DNA of 64,000 nt, from contig NZ_OZ240249.1 of the NCBI RefSeq assembly GCF_965198245.1, forward strand, positions 1,302,001 through 1,366,000. Reading direction: 5' to 3'. Positions 29,101 through 38,100 of the stretch are shown piece after piece. The notes beneath the pieces were generated by a model. That model was given only the letters and a program-made list of their open reading frames with translations. It made no database searches and was not told the origin of the DNA. The position numbers and the translations under genes were made by a program. Source of the stretch: Poriferisodalis sp965198245. Lineage in GTDB: Bacteria > Actinomycetota > Acidimicrobiia > Acidimicrobiales > Poriferisodalaceae. Positions within the stretch are counted from its first letter, which is position 1, and the number at the start of each line of letters is the position of its first letter.

Positions 29101-32100
29101 GGCGGTGATTGTTCATGAGGTGGCTTCGGGCAGCGCCGCGGAGTATGCGAGCGTGACCGCGGAGCTGCCCGTGAGCGTCACAGATACCAGTGCCACAGGC
29201 ATCAACACTGTGACTGGGCGAGTCATCGCCAAGTTCTCGGTGCTGGAGGGCGGCACGAAGCAGTTCCCGATCAGCCTGTTTGCCCGGCCGACTGCGGATG
29301 TGACCGTCAACGTCGCGGTCGCCGGGGGCCTGACGGTGAGCTCAGACGGTGTGAACTACGCACCGACGGCGAGTGTGACGTTCACGTCTGGGGACTATTC
29401 GACGGCGCAGACGGTGACGGTGGCCGCGGCCCAGGACGCGAACTCGGTCCATGAGACCGGGACGATCACCGTGTCGGTGGCGGCGGGCAGCGCGGCGGAG
29501 TATGTGAGCAAGGCGATGCCTCTCACGGAGAGCGTGATCGTGGCTGATGACGACACGTCGCCGGGGGTGACGGTGACGCCGCTGACGCTGGAGGTGGGCG
29601 AGGGGGACACCAACGCCTATTCGGTGGTGCTGGACGCGTTGCCGTCGGCGCCGGTGGCGGTGTCGACGGGGTCGGGGGATGCCTCTGTGGTGACTGCGGT
29701 TCCGGGGCAGTTGACGTTCACGGCGGACAACTGGTCGGTGGCGCAGGTGGTGACGGTGACCGGCGTGGCCGACGACGCCGACATGGCCGACGGGTCGACG
29801 GCGGTCGCTCATGCGGTGCTTGCCACGTACTTCGACAACGGCGCCGAGCTCAGCGCCTTGGAATATGCCGCTTTGGCCGACGTGGACAGCGTGGCGGTGA
29901 GCGTGGTCGACGACGACCGGCCGACGGTATCGGTGTCGGAGCTGTCGGTGGCCGAGGGCGGGATGGGCACCTACACGGTGGTGCTGAACGTGGCGCCGGC
30001 GTCGAATGTGGTGATCGACGTGGCGCTGGCCGACGGCAGCGACAGCGATGTGACGGTGAGCCCGTCGTCGTTGACGTTCACCTCGTCGGGCCAGGGGATC
30101 TGGTCGACGGCGCAGATGGTGACGGTGAGCGCGGCCGAGGACGACGACAGCACCGACGCCGCCGCCGAGGTGACCCACACGGTGAACAACGACGACAGCG
30201 ACAACGCCTACGACGACGTGCCCATCGAAAGCGTGGCGGTGACGGTGGTCGACAACGACGAGGCGGACACGACGGTCGACCTGGTCAAGAACACCGGGCA
30301 GACAGCCGCGAGCGGCGCCACCTTCGAAATCCCCCTGGATGAGCCTGTTGCCCAATCGTTCACCACCGGCGCGAGCATCCGCTATGAGCTCGACTCGATC
30401 GGTTTCAGTTTCTCCAGCATCGCCGATGCCTCGACCGCGGGGAGCGAGCTGACGGTGCGGCTGACCGAGGAGGCCGGCGGTGTGCCGGGCCGGACGCTGT
30501 GCATCTTGGAGGACCCGCCCAGTTTTTCCTCTTCGGGCACGCACACGTTCACGGCGCCGACCGCCGGCGCCGACCGATGCCCTCAGCTCTCGGCGAACAC
30601 CGCGTACTTCGCCGTTTTGGAGCGAGCCGGCCACAACGAGCACGAGATCACGCCCCACCTCACCCAGAGCAGCAGCGAAGACGAAGGCGGTTCGCCAGGA
30701 TGGACTGTCGCCGATTCCAGCCACGGCTACACCACCGCCCTCAACGCGGGCTGGTTGAGCTCATCGAGCCAATCCCACATGATCGAGGTCAGGGGCAGCG
30801 TCGCCACGGAGGTCGCGGTCCCGCCGGACTGGGGCCTCATCCCGAGCGGGCTGGCTGCCGGGGACGCGTTCCGGGTCCTGTTCGTCACCGGCATCGCCAG
30901 CCCGACCTCGACTGACATCGCGGATTACAACACCTATGTCCAGGCCCAAGCCGCGGCAGGCCACACCGACATCGCGGACTACAGCTCCTGGTTCCGGATT
31001 GTCGGCAGCACCGCCGACACCGACGCCCGCGACAACACCGCCACTGCCTACACCGCCGACGACAAGGGCGTGCCCGTCTACTGGCTCGACGGCATCAAGG
31101 TGGCTGACGACTACGAGGACTTCTACGACGGCGGCTGGGACGACGAGGCCAACCCCACCGGGGCCGACGGCGCCGCGGCCACCGTCGACCGGGTCTTCAC
31201 CGGCAGCACGAACGCCGGCACCGAGGCGGACTCCAGCACCGAGTCGGGCTCGGTGACCGCCGTGTCGCGGGCGTTGGGCGCCGATCCCGCCCGCGTCGGG
31301 CGGCTCAACAACAGCGCGGGCGGCCCCCTCGACGCGAGCGAGGCGTCGGCCGCCGCCAACATCTATCCCTATTACGCCTTGTCGGGGGTGATGGTGGTGG
31401 GCGAGGCGGTCAACTATCGGGCCGCCGGCGTGCCCGTCATCAGCGGTACGGTGAGCGTGGACGAGGAGCTGACCGCGGTCACCTCGGGCATCATGGACCC
31501 CGACGGGACGGCCTCGGCGACGTTCGTTTACCGCTGGGTCCGCCTTGACGGTGCGACTGTGACCGATGTGGGCACGTCCTCGGCCGCCTACACCTTGGTG
31601 GACGCCGACGTCGGCAAGCGGATCGTGGTGTGGGTCGGCTTCGTCGACGACGAGGGCAATGCGGAGGGTCCGATAGCGAGCAGGCCGACCGTTGTGGTCA
31701 ACGCCCCGGCCACCGGCGTGCCGACGATCAGCGGCACCCCGCGGGCGGGCGAGACGCTGACAGCGGACGCGTCGGCCATAGCGGACCGAAACGGGACGGC
31801 CTCGGCGGTTTTCGCCTACCAGTGGGTCCGCGACGACGGTTCGACCCAGACCGATATCGGCTCGGACTCGGCCGCTTACACGCTGGTGGACGCCGACGCC
31901 GGCCACACGATCAAGGTGAGGGTCAGCTTCGACGACGACGACGACATTTCGGAGGGCCCGCTGGAGAGTTCGGCGACCGAGACGGTGGTCGCCGCTGACG
32001 TCCTGGTGCAGAACAGCGCGAAACCCGTCGCCAGCAGCCCCGCCGAGCTGTCCAGCGCCAACTCCGGTTACGCCCAGCGGTTCACCACCGGCGCCCATGC

Positions 32101-35100
32101 GGGCGGCTACACGCTGGGCTCGGTCGGCGTCGCGTTCGCCGAGATCGGCGACACGGCGACGGTGGGCGCCGAGCTGACGGTGACGCTGAACGCCGACGCC
32201 GGCGGCTCTCCGGGCGAGGCGCTGTGCACGCTGAGCGACCCGGCGGCGTTCGCCGGCTCGGGCCTGCACTCCTTCAGCGCTCCGACGATCGGCACCGATC
32301 TGTGCCCCGAGCTTGCGCCGGGCACCACGTATTTCGTGGTGCTGTCGCGGGCGAACGCAAATACCGACGCGATCAAGTGGTCGTCGACGGCCGCCCTGGG
32401 CCAGAACTCCGGCAGCCTGGCGGGCTGGTCGATAGGCGACCGCGGCCACCTCTATGACGACACGAGCTCGGCGTGGTCGCAGCTCGCCGCGGCGCAGAAC
32501 CTCCTGATCCAGGTGAGCGGCGCCCCCGACGATGCGATCACGGTCCCGGTGGACTGGTCGCTTTTGCCCGCCGATGTGGCCAACGGGGACCGGTTCCGGG
32601 TCCTGTTCGTCACCGGCACGCACAACCCGGCCTCTGCCGATATCGCCGTCTACAACACCTTCGTGCAGGCCCAGGCCGCCGCCGGCCACACCGACATCGC
32701 CGACTACAGCCATTGGTTCCGACTGCTCGGCAGCACCACCAGCACCGATGCCCGCGACAACACCGCCACCGCCTACACCGCCGACGACAAGGGCGTGCCC
32801 ATCTGGTGGCTCAACGGCACCAAGGTCGCCGACGACTACGAGAACTTCTACGACGGCGGCTGGGACGACGAGGCCAACCCCACCGGGGCCGACGGCGCCC
32901 CGATCGCCGTCGAGCGGGTCTGGACCGGCAGCACCGACGCCGGGACCGAGAAGCTCCTGCCCGACAATGCTTCGCTGGCGATCGGCAACGGGGGCAGCAT
33001 CCAGGTCGGGCGCCTCGATCACAGCTCGAGTGGCCCCCTCGACGCGAATGCTTTCTTCGACCCCGCCACCAACTGGCCCTTCTATGCCCTGTCGGGGCTG
33101 TTCGAGGTCGGCGAGGGCAACTTCCCGCCGAGATTCGGCGCAGAGACGGCTACCCGCACCCTGGCGGAGAACAGCGCCGCGGGAGTGGGCGTCGTCGGCG
33201 GCGCGGTCACCGCCACCGACCGCGACAGCGCCGACACGCTGGCCTACACGCTGACGGGCACCGACGCGGGGACCTTCGACATCGACTCGGACGGCCAGAT
33301 AACGACCAAGACCGGGGTCGCGCACACCTTCGACTTCGAGGACGCCGCCAACAACAGCTTCACCGTGACGGTGAACGTGAGCGACGCCAAAGACGTCGAC
33401 GGCGAGCCCGACACCGCCGTCGACGACACCATCGCGGTGACCGTCGAGTTGACGAACGTCAACGAGGCGCCGGTGATCACCACCACGGCGGCGGCGTTCA
33501 CCGCGTTCAACGTCGACGAGAACACCGCAACGTCGGAGGTCGTCAAGACCTACGAGGCGACCGACCCCGACGCCGACACGACCCTGACGTGGTCGTTGGA
33601 AGGCACCGACGCGGGCGACTTCGCCATCGCCAAGAACGCCCAGGGCCACGGCGAGCTCACCTTCGCCGCCGTGCCCGACTTCGAGTCGCCCGCCGACGGC
33701 GACACCATGAACGACTACGACGTGACGGTGAAAGTCACCGACAACGGCATTCCTGACAACCGCGGCGTCAGCGATCAGCTCGACGACACAGTGGGCGTCA
33801 CCGTGACGGTCGTCGATGTCAACGAGGCCTCCAAGGTGATCGTGTCGGTGACCGAGCTGGCAGTGGTCGAGGCCGGCACGGGCCCCTACACCTACACGGT
33901 GAAGCTGGGCCAGGCGCCCAGCTCCGATGTGGTGATCGACATCGGGTTCGGCGAAGGCAGCGATGGCGATGTGTCGGTGAGCACCGACGACGGCGTGAAT
34001 TTCGCGGCGACGGGGACGCTGACGTTCACGTCGGGTAACTGGTCGGTTGCCCAGACGGTGACGGTGAGGGCCGTCGGAGACGACGACAGCGCCGATGACA
34101 CCGCCACGGTGACCCACACCGTGGACGACGACCGGAGCGACAACGACTTCGACGGGGAGACCATTGCCAGCGTTGCGGTGACGGTGGCCGATGACGACCC
34201 GGCGGGTGTTGTGGTCGATTGTCCGGTTTCGGTGCTGGAGGGCGGAACGGCAGAATGCGAAGTCGAACTGGCTACCCCGCCGACGGCGGACGTGACCGTG
34301 ACCATCGCGGCCGGCGGGGGCCTGACGGTGAGCACTGACGGCAACAACTTCGGCGCGACGGGGACGCTGGCGTTCACGTCGGCGATGTGGAACACCGCCC
34401 AGACGGTGACGGTGGCCGCGGCCCAGGACGGGAACTCGGCCCATGACACCGAGACGATCACCGTGTCGGTGGCGACGGGCAGCGCGGCGGAGTACGTGGG
34501 CGCGCCGTCGGTGTCGGCCAGCGTGGTGGTGGCTGATGACGACACGTCGGCGGGGGTGACGGTGTCGCCGGTGACGCTGTCGGTGGGCGAGGGCGCCACG
34601 AAGGCCTATTCGGTGGTGCTGGACGCGTTGCCGTCGGCGCCGGTGGCGGTGTCGGTGACGTCGGGGGATACCTCTGCTGCGACCGTTGATGCCGCGCAGC
34701 TGGTGTTCGACACGTCGAACTGGAACACGGCGCAGACGGTGACGGTGTCCGGCGTGGCCGACGACACCGACATGGACGACGGCACGGCGACGGTGGCCCA
34801 TGGGGTGGTTGTTGAGTACACCGACGGCAACGGCGATACCCAGCACAGCGCCTTGGAGTATGCGGCTTTGGCCAGTGTGGACAGCGTGGCGGTGAGCGTG
34901 GCCGATGACGACCGGCCGATGGTGTCGGTGTCGGAGCTGTCGGTGGCCGAGGGCGGGATGGGCACCTACTCGGTGGTGCTGGGTGTGGCGCCGACGTCCG
35001 ATGTGGTGATCGACGTGGCGACGGCTGATGGCAGCGACAGCGATGTGACGGTGAGCCCGTCGTCGTTGACGTTCACCGCGTCGGGCCAGGGGATCTGGTC

Positions 35101-38100
35101 GACACCCCAGACGGTGACGGTGAGCGCGGCCGAAGACGCCGACAGCACCGACGACACCGCCACGGTGACCCACACGGTGAACAACGACGACAGCGACAAC
35201 GCCTATGACGATGTGCCCATCGCCAGCGTGGCGGTCGCGGTGGTCGACAACGACTTGGTGGGGATAACGCTGTCGAAGACGTCGGTGCACTTCGCGGCCG
35301 AGGGCAATAGCGGTCAGACCTACACGGTGGAGCTGGCCTCGAAGCCGACCGCTGATGTGACCGTGGAGATCGCGGTGGCGGATCTGGAGTCCTATGAGAC
35401 GGTGACGGTGAGCACCGACGGCATGAATTTTGCGGCGACGGCCAGTTTGACGTTCACACCGTCGACGTGGAACACCGCTCAGACGGTGACGGTGAAGTCG
35501 CCTCCCGATGACAATGCCGCCGATGTCGCGGCGACGATCCGCCACACGGTGGGCACGGGGAGCGCCGCTGAGTATTTGGCGGTGACCGCTGATTTGGCGG
35601 TGACCGTTGACGACTTGGCGCTGCTGGTGGACTCGCCCGAGTTCGACAACGGCGAAACGGTGCTGGAGGGCGACACGACGGAGTTCGACCTGGTTCTGCT
35701 GGCTAAGCCGACTGCGGACGTGACCATCAATGTCGCCGCCAGCGGGAGCTTGACGGTGAGCACCGACGGCGTGAACTTCGCGGCGACGGCGAGCTTGACG
35801 TTCACCCCTGACGATTACTCGACGGCGCAGACGGTGAACGTGGCCGCGGCCTCCGACGCCAACTTGGTGCATGAGACCGAGACGCTCACCGTGTCGGTGG
35901 CGGCGGGCAGCGCGGCGGAGTATGTGGACGCGCCGGCGGTCACGCTCAGCGTGGTGGTGGCTGATGACGACACGTCGGCGGGGGTGACGGTGTCGCCGGT
36001 GACGCTGGAGGTGGACGAGGGCGCCACGAAGGCCTATTCGGTGGTGCTGGACGCGTTGCCGTCGGCGCCGGTGGCGGTGTCGGTGACGTCGGGGGATGCT
36101 GCTGTGACGACTGCGGTCCCGGCGCAGTTGGTGTTCGACTCGTCGAACTGGTCGAACGCGCAGATGGTGACGGTGTCCGGCGTGGCCGACGACGCCGACA
36201 TGGCCGACGGCACCGCGACGGTCGCCCACGCCGTTGTGGCCGGCTACACCGACGGCAACGGCGATACCCAGCACAGCGCCCTGGAGTACGCCGCTTTGGC
36301 CAGCCTGGACAGTGTGGCGGTGAGCGTGGTCGATGACGACAGGCCGTCGGTGTCGACCTCGGAGCTGTCGGTGGCCGAGGGCGGGATGGGCACCTACACG
36401 GTGGTGCTGAACGTGGCGCCGGCGACCGATGTGGTGATCGACGTGGCGCTGTCGGGTGACAGCGACAGCGATGTGACCGTGAGCTCGGACGGCATGAACT
36501 TCGCGGCGACGGCGAGCTTGACGTTCACCGCGTCGGGCCAGGGGATCTGGTCGACACCCCAGACGGTGACGGTGAGCGCGGCGAGCGACGACGACAGCAC
36601 CGACGACGACGCCACGGTGACCCACACGGTGAACAACGACGACAGCGACAACGCCTATGACGACGTGGCGATCGCCAGCGTCGAAGTGACCGTTACCGAC
36701 GACGACGATGTTGGGGTGACGGTGTCGGAGTCGACGCTGTCGGTGGATGAGGGCGACATGACGGGTGAGTCGTACACGGTGGTGCTGGACGCGGCGCCGA
36801 CGTCTGATGTGGTGATCGACATCACCGCGACGGGGGATCTGACCGTGTCGCCGACGTTGTTGACGTTCACCGTGTCGGGTTCGGGAATCTGGTCGACGCC
36901 CCAGACGGTGACGGTCACCGCGGCTCATGACACCGACACCGCCGACGATTCCGACACGGTGTCCCACGCGGTGAACGATTCCCAGAGTGACGACGCCTAT
37001 GACGGGCAGTCGATCGATTCGGTGTCGGTCACCGTCGACGACGACGACGTGGCTCTTGTGGCGAACACCACTGCTACGGGCAGGCCGACGATCTCGGGCA
37101 CTGCGCAGGTGCATGAGACGCTGACGGCCTCGACGTCGGACATCGACGACGCAGACGGCCTGTCGGGCGTGGAGTTCTTCTATCAGTGGATCCGCGGCAG
37201 CGACGCCGAGATCACCAACGCAACCTCGCAGACCTACACGCTGGTCCCAGGCGACGTGGGCGCCACCGTCAAGGTGCGGGTCAGCTTCACCGACCAGGCC
37301 GGCCATGCCGAGATGCTGACCAGCATCGCAACCGTCGCCGTGCTCGCCGCCGTCGACCCAGCCCTCGCCGCTGACGACCCGAGTCTCGGGGTGACCAATG
37401 TGCGGTTGACCAAGGGCCGGGACCCGACGGCCGGCAACGTGGTCGGCGATACGAGCACCGCCGTGGTCGATGAGACGAACGGCTACGTGCAGGCGCGTGT
37501 GAGGCTGGCATGGAACGCACCCGCGGCGCAGGCGGCTGATGTGATGGGCTACCTGGTGGAGCGGCGCACCCACTACTGCTATTTGGACCCTGCTGGGGTG
37601 GACCGGCTGACGTTCTGGAACAAGGTCCACGAGTGGGACTTCGAGCAGGCCCAAGAGCGGCACGCCGGCGAGGAGTTCTCGGTGGGCCCGTCCCAGCTCA
37701 GGTTCGTGGACCTGGGCAGCGCAAGCACCTATGTGCGCGACGACGGCAGCGTCTATGTCAGCCAGCCCTCAGGAGCGAGACTGAGCTCGGCCGAAGCAGG
37801 CGACGACGCATACGTCACGATCCGCCAGGAATATCGCATCGTCACGATCCGCCGCGACGCCGACCCGGTGTATTCCACCAGCGTGCTGGTCGGCTACGAC
37901 CACACCGCCACGGGCACCGACCGCATCACCGTCACCCCCCAGCCGACCGAGCGCTCCGAGCCCAACTGCGACGGCACCGCTGCGGCGATCACGCTCGGCG
38001 ACATCGTGGTGAGCGCCGTCGGATCCACCACGGCGACTGTCACCGTGCCGATCGCCAACGCCGACGACACCTTCGTGTACTTCGGTTACGCCACCAACAC

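Noticed and set aside
30761..37663. A 2300-codon open frame on the minus strand.
   Set aside because: It lies wholly antisense to the giant surface gene. Its translation is low-complexity (Arg/His/Val-rich), repeats with the modules of the sense gene, and has no domain; it follows from GC-rich third positions and repeated modules.
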